This document shows, one piece after another, positions 33,461 to 43,500 of a stretch of DNA of 53,085 nucleotides (positions are counted from its first letter, which is position 1; each line of letters starts with the position of its first letter). A program made the position numbers and the translations under genes. Under the pieces are notes generated by a model. The model did not search any database and was not told the origin of the DNA. It saw only the letters and a list, made by a program, of their open reading frames with translations. Origin of the DNA: Paenibacillus gorillae (GTDB lineage Bacteria; Bacillota; Bacilli; Paenibacillales; Paenibacillaceae). The DNA is taken from contig NZ_CBVJ010000108.1 of the NCBI RefSeq assembly GCF_000513275.1, positions 1 through 53,085 on the forward strand, read 5' to 3'.

Positions 33461-35250
33461 CCCGCTGCCTCGCTCCCCGTCATCACCGGCAAGGACACCC
33501 GTATCGTCGTCCCTTGATCCAGTCCCTGGTGAATACTAATTCCATATTGCTCCCCATACAGCAGATGAATCCGCTCGTGAATGCTTCGCAAGCCAAACCC
33601 TCCGCTAGACTTTCCTTGCTCTCCGGTACTAGTACTAGCAGCTCTATCTGATGATTGCAGCTGTGGTGACGGCCTGCCTCCCGCAGCCTCCAGATAACCG
33701 GGGTCCATGCCCGGTCCGCGATCTGTAATCCATAATTCCAGCCGTTCGCCGAATCTCTCGCCGCTAATGGAAATCTCGCATTCGCCCGTCGTCTCATCAA
33801 TACCGTACTTCATACAGTTCTCAACGATCGGCTGCAAAATCATGCTCGGCAAATAAAGCTCCTGCAGCTCATCGGCAATCTCAATCTCATAGTGCAGCCG
33901 GTGTTCAAACCGGAATTGCTGAATTGAAAAATAGTTGTTCAGATGAGTAATCTCATCCCGAAGGGTAACGATTTCCTTCCGGCTGATCGTATTGCGCAGC
34001 ATGTCGCCAAGCGCCTTCACCATTCGCGAAATCGCAGCTTGTCCGTTCCGTCTAGCGAGCCAGTTAATTGAATCTAGCGTATTATATAAAAAATGCGGAT
34101 TCAGCTTCGCCTTAAGCGTCTCGTATTGCGACTCCTTCAGATGAATCTGCTTCACATAGTTTTCTTTAATCAAGTGATCCAGCCGGTCGGCCATCTTTGA
34201 AAAATTGATCGTAAGCAGTCCGATTTCATCCGGCTTCTTCACGGGGACAGTGTGGATAGATGAGAAATCTCCCTTTTCTACTTTTGCCATCCGCAGCGTT
34301 AATTCCTCCAGCGAGCGGGTTATGCTTCTGGAGAATATTAGACCAAACCAGATGAGTACAGCGAAAATACAACCGTATAAGACAAGCAAGATCCGCCGCA
34401 TAAAGACCGCGGCTTCAAATAAAGATTCATACGGAACGAGATGGATGAACGTCCATCCGGTATAGGCGAGCGTTGAGTAGGTCGCCAAATATTTATGGTT
34501 TTTCACGCTAAGCATGCTGTACGGCTCCGGATTTCCCGCTTGCTCTCCTTGATGAAAGCCTGCCGGAAGCTCGACAGACAGAGCCTCGCCCGTGTCAGAA
34601 TAGACCGGTTTCTCTCCGTCCTGGATAATGAGGGAAGTATTATAGCGCGTGCTTTTCTTATCCTTAAGGCTAACGATCTGACTGGCTTCCACCCGGATGA
34701 TAAGCGTACCAAGCGGCTGCAGGTCCATATTCTGAACGGCTCGGATTTGCCGTACCGACAGGAACGTCATCGGCTCCTTGCCGCCAACCCAGTAGCTGGC
34801 ACCCGCTTTATCGGCAGCCAGACGTATCATTTCGGAGTCATGCGCCGGCACCGGAGCATCCGCGAGCGAGCCTGCCAAATATTCATTACCGCTCGTATCT
34901 ACAATAACAATCGACTTAATGGAATAGTCGTGAAAAGGATAAGTGAGCAGCTTTTGCTTCAAGGCGCTAACCGCAGTCAAATATTCGAGCGTCCCCTTTT
35001 CATGCTTAATCTGCTTAAGCCTCTCCTGAATATCAGGATCGCTGACGAGGGTGAGCGTGAACTTATCAATTTCATTGAGCTTCTCTTCCATCCGCTCCGA
35101 ATACAAATAGAGCTTGTCGCTCGCTTCCTCATAGACAAGCCGCTCATATAACGTCTGCATTCTCTGGACATAAAGCAGACCGACAAAGCTAATGGCGACT
35201 GCCCCGATAATGACGAACAGCACCAGCTTGTGCCTCAGCTTAAGTTTCAT
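33457..35250 (-). CDS. Sensor histidine kinase (YesM family)
   Basis: 597 residues. TM1 is near residues 9-28, followed by an extracellular Cache-like domain of about 250 residues and TM2 near 285-310. Then come HAMP, the His_kinase motif NPHFLYNTLDSINW with H386, and an HATPase domain (N-box PIVENCMKYGI, DRGPGMD, GGFGLRSIHER). An unusual Ser-rich insert separates the last two ATP-site motifs. The ATG at 35250 follows GGGAAGGTGAG. A terminator-like hairpin lies just upstream of that site. It should sense an extracellular ligand linked to the importer. Confidence 0.92.
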   Translation of the reverse strand: MKLKLRHKLVLFVIIGAVAISFVGLLYVQRMQTLYERLVYEEASDKLYLYSERMEEKLNEIDKFTLTLVSDPDIQERLKQIKHEKGTLEYLTAVSALKQKLLTYPFHDYSIKSIVIVDTSGNEYLAGSLADAPVPAHDSEMIRLAADKAGASYWVGGKEPMTFLSVRQIRAVQNMDLQPLGTLIIRVEASQIVSLKDKKSTRYNTSLIIQDGEKPVYSDTGEALSVELPAGFHQGEQAGNPEPYSMLSVKNHKYLATYSTLAYTGWTFIHLVPYESLFEAAVFMRRILLVLYGCIFAVLIWFGLIFSRSITRSLEELTLRMAKVEKGDFSSIHTVPVKKPDEIGLLTINFSKMADRLDHLIKENYVKQIHLKESQYETLKAKLNPHFLYNTLDSINWLARRNGQAAISRMVKALGDMLRNTISRKEIVTLRDEITHLNNYFSIQQFRFEHRLHYEIEIADELQELYLPSMILQPIVENCMKYGIDETTGECEISISGERFGERLELWITDRGPGMDPGYLEAAGGRPSPQLQSSDRAASTSTGEQGKSSGGFGLRSIHERIHLLYGEQYGISIHQGLDQGTTIRVSLPVMTGSEAAG

Positions 35251-35274
35251 GGCTCACCTTCCCGAATGATAGAG

Positions 35275-35326
35275 AAAAAGGCTTTCGCAGCAAGCCGCCG
35301 GCATTGCCGCCCTTGCCGAAAAGCCT
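35275..35326 (-). promoter_or_regulatory. Terminator-like hairpin in the kinase leader (candidate attenuator)
   Basis: Minus strand AGGCTTTTCGGCAAG pairs with CTTGCTGCGAAAGCCT, followed by five T, only about 12 bases before the kinase ribosome site. The promoter lies upstream of it, so transcripts must read through. A second inverted repeat, TATTCAAA/TTTGAATA, covers 35339-35374 at the start of the leader. Confidence 0.6.
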
Positions 35327-35378
35327 CAGCCTGATCTATATTCAAACCCTATTAATCCGATACGCTTTGAATACTAGC

Positions 35379-35407
35379 ATTCTAGCAAGCTTCCCCAAAC
35401 GTGTCAA
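35379..35407 (-). promoter_or_regulatory. Promoter of the kinase-regulator-importer unit
   Basis: Minus strand TTGACA (35407-35402), 17 bases, TAGAAT (35384-35379). The leader to the ATG is about 120 bases. Confidence 0.75.
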
Positions 35408-35474
35408 TTTGGCAATAGAACCCACATGCGAATGCAACCATTTCACTGGGCAGCCAAATGAGTTCCTGACTCGG

Positions 35475-36398
35475 CTAGATGTCATCCGAATAGATCTGCA
35501 TCATTTTGCCCAACGTCCTCTTCAGCTCCTGCCGCAAGCTCTCCGGCTCGATAATTTCCGCGTCCTCGCCAAAGCTGAGCAGCACCCGAATGAGCCACTT
35601 AGTATTGTCTGCATCGCGGAGCTGCAGCTTGATCGTCATCGATCCGTCTTCTTGATACGTTCGTTCCTGGTTATTGAAGTGATCCAGCGCCATGGCGAGC
35701 GACCGTTTCTTAAAGCGCAGTAATACGTCAACGGGCTCGGAGCCTTCCTCCCGGTAATAGGGGACCCGATCTTCCGGTGTCAGCTCGACTCTGCGCTGGA
35801 AGCGCTCCGGCAGTATCTTCAGCTCTGAAATGCGCGACAGCTTGAACTCTCTGAAATTGTCCCGTTCCCTGCAAAATCCGTACAGATACCAGGCTTGCCT
35901 TCTAAACTTCAGACTGGCAGGCTCCACGCTGCGCGTCGTAAGCTCGTTTTTCCAGCTGATATAATGAAATTGAATAACCGTCCTCTTCGTAATAGCCTCT
36001 CGCAGATCGCGAAGCAGCTGGTTATAAGACGGGTGCCCGCCCATCTCCAGATTGAGCACCGGATCGGCGTTATCCCTTTGAATCGTTTGCAGCTTGCGTA
36101 CCGTATCCATTGCCTGTTCGTCCTCAAAGACGGTTGACAACCCGCTTAATACGGTAATCAGAGTCTCTGCATCATAGGCATTCAGCAGGCTCCTGTCCAT
36201 TTTATAGGAATCGATAATGCCATAGCCGCCGTTCACACCCTGATAGGATACGACCGGAATGCCTGCAGCGCTTATCGCTTCGATATCGCGGTAGATCGTC
36301 CGCTGCGACACTTCATATTTATCCGCCAGCGCCGATGCCGATATCACTTCATTGTTCAATAACATGTAAATCATCGATATGAGACGCTCAAGCTTCAC
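35475..36398 (-). CDS. HTH-WYL transcriptional regulator (YafY family)
   Basis: 307 residues. An N-terminal winged helix (ISASALADKYEVSQRTIYRDIEAISAAGIPV, about residues 19-49) precedes a WYL domain (FHYISWKN, RRQAWYLYGFCRERDNFREFKLSRIS) and the C-terminal WCX extension. WYL domains bind nucleic acid or small ligands. The start is GTG at 36398, with GGAG seven bases upstream. It is divergent from the MBL-fold gene, its likeliest target by position. The next gene downstream has its own promoter. Confidence 0.88.
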   Translation of the reverse strand: MKLERLISMIYMLLNNEVISASALADKYEVSQRTIYRDIEAISAAGIPVVSYQGVNGGYGIIDSYKMDRSLLNAYDAETLITVLSGLSTVFEDEQAMDTVRKLQTIQRDNADPVLNLEMGGHPSYNQLLRDLREAITKRTVIQFHYISWKNELTTRSVEPASLKFRRQAWYLYGFCRERDNFREFKLSRISELKILPERFQRRVELTPEDRVPYYREEGSEPVDVLLRFKKRSLAMALDHFNNQERTYQEDGSMTIKLQLRDADNTKWLIRVLLSFGEDAEIIEPESLRQELKRTLGKMMQIYSDDI

Positions 36399-36502
36399 TC
36401 TTGTACTCCATCCTCTGCAATTGGCCTCTCTAAGCCTAATATTGAGGTTATTATACCATTTATTTGCTGCGGATCAGGCAGAAAGATTCTGCTGTCCGTT
36501 CA

Positions 36503-36511
36503 TGCTATAAT
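36503..36511 (+). promoter_or_regulatory. Extended -10 element of the MBL-fold gene
   Basis: TGCTATAAT, a TGn-extended -10 box about 30 bases before the GTG start; no good -35 is seen. Confidence 0.5.
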
Positions 36512-36541
36512 GACAACAAAAAAAGAATTGAGGCTGACCTC

Positions 36542-37627
36542 GTGATTGTACTCATCTGCCTGCTCGTCTTCGTATTGATGGCGGCCGTCTTGGTAATATT
36601 TCTGTATCCTCCACTTGGTAAAAGGCCTTCAGCTCTGCTGCGCAGCCATTATCAAAGCTATCCGAACTATGACGGCAGCAAGTTCCATAATCAAATTCCG
36701 ACGTCCAAAAGCATGAAGCCCTCCGAGATGGCTAAAGTGATGGCCGATATGGCGAAGGGCGATCCATTAAGGAAGCCAAGCAGTCCGCTGGAAACGGTTC
36801 CGTTCCGTCCGGAGAAAACAGGCGAAGCCCGCGCCGTATGGCTTGGTCATTCAGCAGTCTGGGTTGAGCTTGCAGGAAAAACACTGCTGCTTGATCCGAT
36901 GTTTGGCCGTTCGCCTTCGCCCTTCCCGATATTCGGCAACGGCCGCTATAGCCGTAAATTGCCGTTCGATATTAGCCAATTAGGTGTGATTGATGCCGTC
37001 ATCCTATCGCATGACCATTATGACCATCTCGATTATGGCACCATTCGCAAGCTCAAAAACCGTGTCCGGCGCTTTATCGTACCGGCAGGCGTGAGCATCC
37101 ATTTGGAAGCATGGGGTGTAAGGAAAGAAGCAATTGAAGAATACGGCTGGGGAGAAACAGCAGAATTTGAAGGTTTAAAGCTCGTATGCGCGCCTGCCAG
37201 ACATTTCTCCGGACGCAACGTCGTTGGCGAAAACTCGTCTCTGTGGTGTTCATGGATTATTGAAGGCGGCGGGGACAAGCTGTTCTTCAGCGGCGACAGC
37301 GGCTACGGTCCGCATTTCCGTGAAATCGGGGAAAAGTATGGCCCGTTCGACCTGACGCTGATCGAATGCGGCCAATATGACGACCGCTGGCGCGATATTC
37401 ATATGCTGCCTGAGCAATCGGTACAAGCCCATCTCGACGTTCGCGGAAAACGGATGGTGCCGATTCATTGGGGCGCATTTACACTCGCCGTCCATGACTG
37501 GCATGATCCCATCAACCGGGTCGTTCAAGCAGCCAAACAGCAGGGCGTAGAGCTCGCTACTCCGCGAATCGGCGAGCCGGTCGCCTTTCGCTCTGCTCGC
37601 TTCCCTGCCTCCGTCTGGTGGCAATAA
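36542..37627 (+). CDS. MBL-fold metallohydrolase (NAPE-PLD/UlaG-like, COG2220)
   Basis: 361 residues. An N-terminal membrane anchor (VIVLICLLVFVLMAAVLVIF) is followed by a metallo-beta-lactamase domain. Metal ligands are the HDHYDHLD motif, a later APARHFSGR, FFSGDSGYG and a final PIHWGAF. The order of motifs and the length fit the NAPE-hydrolysing phospholipase D-like branch. The GTG at 36542 with GAGG eight bases upstream is preferred; an ATG at 36464 precedes the -10 box. It is divergent from the WYL regulator. The substrate, perhaps a phospholipid, is not proven. Confidence 0.83.
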   Translation: MIVLICLLVFVLMAAVLVIFLYPPLGKRPSALLRSHYQSYPNYDGSKFHNQIPTSKSMKPSEMAKVMADMAKGDPLRKPSSPLETVPFRPEKTGEARAVWLGHSAVWVELAGKTLLLDPMFGRSPSPFPIFGNGRYSRKLPFDISQLGVIDAVILSHDHYDHLDYGTIRKLKNRVRRFIVPAGVSIHLEAWGVRKEAIEEYGWGETAEFEGLKLVCAPARHFSGRNVVGENSSLWCSWIIEGGGDKLFFSGDSGYGPHFREIGEKYGPFDLTLIECGQYDDRWRDIHMLPEQSVQAHLDVRGKRMVPIHWGAFTLAVHDWHDPINRVVQAAKQQGVELATPRIGEPVAFRSARFPASVWWQ

Positions 37628-37695
37628 AAGCGAGGTGAAAAAACGCTAGTGCCTTGCCTGCCGCTATGGCGAGCTTGCCACACGGCAAGGCAAAT

Positions 37696-37742
37696 AAAAA
37701 GCATCGATTCCGTGGGCAGTCCCCTGGAATCGATGCTTTTTT
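37696..37742. terminator. Strong bidirectional terminator
   Basis: AAAAGCATCGATTCC pairs with GGAATCGATGCTTTTTT across a 14-base loop, between the convergent MBL-fold and alpha-mannosidase genes. Confidence 0.92.
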
Positions 37743-37764
37743 ATAAGTTGAATAATAAATGACC

Positions 37765-40515
37765 TTAATGTTTAACGGCAATCGTCACAATCTCGCAAGG
37801 CCCGACTGGCACTTGAACATAGGATTGCTCCCCGCCGTCTGCTTGAACAGTAAGACTTTCACCTGCCTGCTCCAGCACATCGCTCTTATAAGCCTCATCA
37901 ACCGTTGCGTATGCAGCGCCAGACAACTTCAGCTCCGCAGTAGAAGCATTCATATTGAACCATCTCGCCATATAATCGCCGGATTGCTCGTTTACCTTCA
38001 ACGAGGTAAACGCCATGCTGCTTCCTTCCCACTGGAACAAAGCGCCTGCCGGAGCAAGCTTGCCGGAATGTACGCCCGTCTGGCTAACCGTCCAAGGCGC
38101 TTGGAACTGGTAAGCCCCCGCGTAAGCGCCTGAAGCGGCACCGTCGCCGTTATGCGGCAGAATGGTCAAGCTGAATTGCTGCTCGCCCAGACATTGCGCT
38201 TCCGGTGTCGGGAATACGCCCCAATCGCCAAGCTCGGCAACTGCCCGAAGCAGCGTAACGGCGATGGATTGACGTCCGTCGCGCAGCACCTCGTACTCAT
38301 TCAAGCCGAGGTTTGCTACCGTCAGACCTGCCTGTCCGTGACTCACGTCAACGAAAGCCTGCTGATGCTGAGCGTTGCTTGGATTGCTCCACTCCGGTGC
38401 CGGCTCGTTGTCGCGGCGAACAACCTCGAAGATCGAATCCGCATGATGATAGGTCGCAGCAAGATCCGTCGGGAACAATACGCGAACCCGGTGATCCTTC
38501 GCCTGGTTGTTGAAGGAAGACTTCCACTCCAGTCCCTTGCCATCGCGGCTTAATGCGATTTCAGTACGGATAACAAGCGGAACCGTTGTCTCCGTACGCT
38601 GTGATTTGCGCTCCGGGAAATAGACCGCTTCTTGTTTCTCCACCTCGAAATACGGCTCCGCCGAAGCAGGAATAGCCCATTCATGAATGATTTCGAAGGA
38701 AGCGCGGTATGGCGTATCTTCAATCAGACGAATGCGGGCTGGCAATCCCTTCGTCGTCAGCGCCTGCTCGCCATTCGGCTGCTTGTACATATATTCGTTG
38801 CCGATATCACCGGTGTTCTCATATACGCCAAGATCAGAGTAGACTTGACCGTTGCGCTTATCAGTCAATTGGAACGAGCCATCGTTATTGATGTCAACAC
38901 GAAGCCATTCATTTTCCAGCGCATGCGTGCCAGCAGCCAGTGAAGCCGAAGCTTGCTCTTGAACTGCCGCTGCTTTGCGGACAAATCCGTAAGCTGCCAG
39001 ACCCAGCGCTGCAACATCCTTCGCTTCGAAAGTAAGCTTTACTCTGCGAGCCATATATGGCTGACGGAACTTGTCGTCCGGCAGCTCATAGCCAAAGTGG
39101 AGCCCCAGATCGGCCATCGTGTGTGCAACTGCACTGCCGTTCGAGTCAACAAGCGTCCGGCCCGTCACATCAACGGCGTACATCATCTGGTTCATCGTCT
39201 CTAACGAATGACCATCGCGGAAGTAGATGCGCTCGATATCGAGTTCAATACTGACGACACCGCTGCGGCTCCAGCCCGTCGTATTGTAGACGACGAACGG
39301 AACGGCAGCCTCGCCGTATTGCTCGAATACCGAAGTATCAACAGCATCAGCGACGACTTGCTTGCTCTCGTCGATGATCGCCTCCGCCACATGGCGGCTC
39401 TTATCAAAGCGGGTCACCATCTCGCGGTGAACCTCGTCCACGCTGCAGCCGCAAATGCTGTCATGCGGATGGTTCTGCATCAGCGTCTTCCACGCATAAG
39501 TGAACAAATGATGCGGATATTCATGACCCAGCGAATAAGCGAATGCGGCTAGCGGCTCTGCCACTCGTTCCAGCATCGCTTGGCCCAGCTGATTCATTTG
39601 CTTCAAATACACCCGTGCAGATGCTGTATTCACAAGCGTGGACCAGCCGTCCGTACGCTGACTGCGAAGCTCGCCCTTCACAACGGACAGCTCGCGGGTC
39701 ATTGATTCATTCACGGAAGCTAAGTAATCCTCGAAATTGGAATGAACGAACTCCGTGTCCGGGTAGAGCTTCCGCGCCATCTCCAGCGCGTCGGGCAAGT
39801 CCCGTTGGATTGGCTGATGATCGCAGCCGTTCATGAACAGCAATTGTCCGGTAGCGGCATATTTCTCCGCATCGGCAAGCTTGCGCTCCCAGTATTCCTT
39901 CGCGCTTGCCTCGTCCGCCGGCACTTCATTGCCGTTGGAGTACCAGTTGGCGAACAGGATGCCAAGTACACGGGAGCCGTCCGGCCCTTCCCAGATCAGC
40001 TCTGAGAACGAGGATTCATATTCAGAATCCGCTACCGTATTGTTGAAGCCGGTCGGCTTCACGCCACGGCCGAACACGGCATTATCAATGCCAGCCTGGC
40101 GCATCATTTGCGGCGCTTGGCCAATATTGCCGAACGTATCCGGGAAGTAACCGACTTTAGCAATCGTACCGTAGCGGCTTGCATCCTGATGTCCGATCTG
40201 CAGATTGCGAATATTCGCTTCGCTGCTCGTCAGGAAAGCGTCCTGCAGGATGTACCAAGGCCCAATTACGATACGGCCTTCTTTAATATAACGCTCCAGC
40301 CGCTCCCGGTTATCCGGACGAACCTGCAAGTAATCTTCCAGAATGATCGTTTGTCCATCCAAGTAAAAGCTTTTGAAATCTGGATCCGTCTCCAGTGTAT
40401 GAAGCAGCGTATCCACTAATTTGACGAGCAGTACATGATGCTTCTCATATGGCAAATACCATTCGCGGTCCCAGTGAGTATGCGAGATGATATGCGCAGT
40501 ACGTTTGTAGGTCAT
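37765..40515 (-). CDS. Alpha-mannosidase, glycoside hydrolase family 38
   Basis: A 916-residue cytoplasmic enzyme (no signal peptide). The GH38 start ISHTHWDREWY carries zinc ligands H14 and D16. The catalytic nucleophile should be D126 in GYFPDTFGNIGQAPQM. GPWYILQDAFL is a further family motif. The middle three-helix segment and C-terminal beta domains are complete. AAAGGGG lies eight bases before the ATG. It is the last gene of the mannoglycan operon and would release alpha-linked mannose from imported oligosaccharides. Confidence 0.93.
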   Translation of the reverse strand: MTYKRTAHIISHTHWDREWYLPYEKHHVLLVKLVDTLLHTLETDPDFKSFYLDGQTIILEDYLQVRPDNRERLERYIKEGRIVIGPWYILQDAFLTSSEANIRNLQIGHQDASRYGTIAKVGYFPDTFGNIGQAPQMMRQAGIDNAVFGRGVKPTGFNNTVADSEYESSFSELIWEGPDGSRVLGILFANWYSNGNEVPADEASAKEYWERKLADAEKYAATGQLLFMNGCDHQPIQRDLPDALEMARKLYPDTEFVHSNFEDYLASVNESMTRELSVVKGELRSQRTDGWSTLVNTASARVYLKQMNQLGQAMLERVAEPLAAFAYSLGHEYPHHLFTYAWKTLMQNHPHDSICGCSVDEVHREMVTRFDKSRHVAEAIIDESKQVVADAVDTSVFEQYGEAAVPFVVYNTTGWSRSGVVSIELDIERIYFRDGHSLETMNQMMYAVDVTGRTLVDSNGSAVAHTMADLGLHFGYELPDDKFRQPYMARRVKLTFEAKDVAALGLAAYGFVRKAAAVQEQASASLAAGTHALENEWLRVDINNDGSFQLTDKRNGQVYSDLGVYENTGDIGNEYMYKQPNGEQALTTKGLPARIRLIEDTPYRASFEIIHEWAIPASAEPYFEVEKQEAVYFPERKSQRTETTVPLVIRTEIALSRDGKGLEWKSSFNNQAKDHRVRVLFPTDLAATYHHADSIFEVVRRDNEPAPEWSNPSNAQHQQAFVDVSHGQAGLTVANLGLNEYEVLRDGRQSIAVTLLRAVAELGDWGVFPTPEAQCLGEQQFSLTILPHNGDGAASGAYAGAYQFQAPWTVSQTGVHSGKLAPAGALFQWEGSSMAFTSLKVNEQSGDYMARWFNMNASTAELKLSGAAYATVDEAYKSDVLEQAGESLTVQADGGEQSYVQVPVGPCEIVTIAVKH

Positions 40516-40546
40516 CGTTCAAACCCCTTTCTATGCTGATTCATTC

Positions 40547-43500
40547 TTAGTTGCTAGGCGAGGTCACCGTAATGCTGGACTCGTGGGGACGATAGACGGA
40601 CAACAGCCTGCCTTGCAAATCCACGGCAAACATGACTGATCTTTCTTTCGGAAGCTCGAAAGAATAGCCTGCTCCAGTAGCAGGATCCTTCACTTCAATG
40701 TCTGCATGGCGGCCAAACTCTGATACGAAGATGAACAACGCGCCATCACGGAACTGGAGCTTGCGTCCATATACGCCCGGCAGTTCACCGCCCTTGATCC
40801 ACTCCAGCTCCTGCACACAGCCCGAGGAGGCCAATGCGTACTTATACAGCGCCGTAAGAGTTTCCGTGCGATCATTCAGCTCTACCGGCAGCGGACACCA
40901 AATGATGCGTCCCTTACCAAGCGGCAGTTCTCTGAGATCATCTGCATCTGTATCCGCCTCGCCTTTGCGGGATTCCTTCCACACTTGCGCAATCCGGCGG
41001 CTGCCGTAAGAAACCGGCCATACCCGGTCGCCGATCCGAAGCTGCTCCTCACGTACAACGTTTTTGAGCTCTCTTTCTCCAAACAGCTCCACATAACGGT
41101 CATTCGTCCGCCAATACGCATCCAGACTGGTTGGCCCCGTCAGCAGCAGCGTCGCTCCCGATTGCTCGATACAGCCGAGCAACTGCTCAAACGCAGCGTC
41201 GTCCAAGTTATGAGCACTTGGTAAAATGACCAGCTTGGCAGGATTTGCTTCCAGCTCGTGCAAGTGGTATTCCGATACGCCGCGGAACGGCTTGTTCAGC
41301 TCATAAGCAAGCACTCTTGTCGCTTTCGTCGTGGCATCGAAGGCCAGCTTGCGGTTGGAGAAGTCATTGGAGTACGGGAAAACAACTGCCGTATCCTCCA
41401 GCTCTCTCCCAGTGAATAGATCCCGGATTTCCGCCATGAACCGGCCGAAATCATACGATACATCCGCCTCCGGCTTCTCCGTACCGTCTGCGCGAACCGC
41501 TCCAATATGGGATTCGTTAGCGTTATCCATATAGAAGTTCGTGTTCCAGATCCATTGCACAGCGCCTGCGCCGCCGGTCGAGAATGCATACGCATATTTG
41601 CGTTCCAGCATGTTCCGCAGCTCAGCTTCGGAGCGCTTCGCCCGGCCCTCCGGCGTCTCGACGTACATAATGCCGGTCTCCTGAACAAGGTTCGGCTTGT
41701 CCGCTGTCTTGGCAAAAATACCGTCCCAAACGAGATAATCGTTCAGCCACCAGGAATGAACAGTCGTGTAATCGACCGCCTCGCCATAGAAGAACGGGGA
41801 AGGCCGCTGTGCGCCAAGCGCCTCATCCTGACCGACCGTAACCATATGATCCGGGCATTCCTCTTTGATCGCATCGTACAATTCCTTAGCCCAGCGATTA
41901 TGCATATCCATGGAGAAGAGGACATAGTCCAGCCAGCGCGTCCCTTTCTTGCCTTGGTGCATATCCTGCACGTCGAAGTTGATTTCCTCTGGCTCTGGCG
42001 GTACTGCCGAATCGAAATCCGGCAGCTGCTCCGGCGTCATATTCCATACTTGTTGAAGCCTCGCGATAGAGCCGTGACGCTCCTTCAGCCATGCCGCATA
42101 GGCAGCCTGCTCGAATGCATCACGCGACGATCTTGGGCCGTCCGAGAAAATCCGCGGCGGATCGAACATCGAAGGCTCATTGATCAAATCCCAATCGACA
42201 TGCTTCGATTGGCTGTGACGGGAGACGATTGCCCGGATGAAACGTTTCTGGGCTTCCACGCTCCGCGGGTCCAGATACGGATTTTTCCCTTCCCAAGTTT
42301 CAGGAGTGAAGGAGAAGAACGTGAAGGTCACCTGCAGATCATGACGCTTTGCGGTTAAGAGGAATGCATCGATTGCGCGAAGCGCCTCCTCCGAAGCATG
42401 ACCGTCCACCTGCATCACATTACGGTAGGCGGTCCATATGCCGGTACGAATCCAGTTAATGCCGGCCTTGCGCATTTGCGCCATATCACGTTCCCAGACC
42501 GACGCATTCGGCAGGAACAGAAACTTACGCGCCACATCCGAGGTCATATAGGTCATGCCAACAACCGGCATCGGACGTCCGTCCTTGATGAAATAATCAC
42601 GTTCGCAAGTAACGGGAGTGCCGGATGCCAACAGCTCGCGATCCATGCCCCAGAAGCCTTGGCGAAGCACACGCCGCTCTCCTGTCGAAGACTCCGCAAT
42701 GCACTCTACGTAGTAATAGCCGCTCTCAAGCGAAAGCGGAACTGGCAAGCGCAGAATCAGCTGCCTGCTTGTCGCTTCCTCCTGCAGACGGTTCGACCAC
42801 AGTTGCTCTGGATGATTCTCATGCTGAACAGAGATGGCAAAGCTCCAGCTTGCAGGAGCCTTATCTGTGCTGGATTGACGGCTAAGCTGCTGCATTTGCA
42901 GCGTCAGCATCGCCCGTTCGCCCGGCTCATAAGAAGCGTAATTAGGCTTCAGCCAAAGCTCCGTTACGCCGGCACTGCAATACGCCGACCAGCGGAGCAG
43001 CTCTTGAACGCCTCCGCCTTGCCAGAAGACTTCGGTCAATGGCTGGTTAATGAACAGCCAACGGGCTCCTGCGAAAGCGCCCTTTGTGTTCTCCCATAGC
43101 AGAACAGGAGCGGCAACTTCTCTTCCTTCAGAAGAAATACCTTTAAGCAGCGGGTACAAATGAGCATCCATCGGACCTGCCGACCCCATTTGATGCGGCA
43201 AGTCGCTGCTCTTGGACACATGAGGCACCAGATTCCATGTAGGCGAAACTTCAAACAGAGATTCCTTGCCCGCCAGCAGCGGAATATCCGCCATGGCTGA
43301 CAGCGTGCGGATTGGAGCGGCATCTACCGGCAAAGCTTCGTGAATTTGCAGCTCGCGGTGGTAAGCCGTCTGCTCCGGTTCCGCCTCCCATAATCCCGCT
43401 GCATTGCGCGACACTGGAATTTGAAACGGCGCTCCGCCAACGCTGATCAGACCGCCGCCACGCCGCAGGTAGGAGATAATCTCACTCCAGGCTTCCTTCG

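Noticed and set aside
35275..35326. Hairpin as ordinary terminator of the WYL regulator gene
   Set aside because: It is about 150 bases past that gene's stop, and a strong promoter lies between, so it belongs to the kinase leader.
41507..42358. 283-codon frame opposite the GH-A hydrolase, and a similar one at 44128-44979 opposite GH125
   Set aside because: Both are antisense shadows of well-supported hydrolases, with His/Arg-rich translations and no domain.
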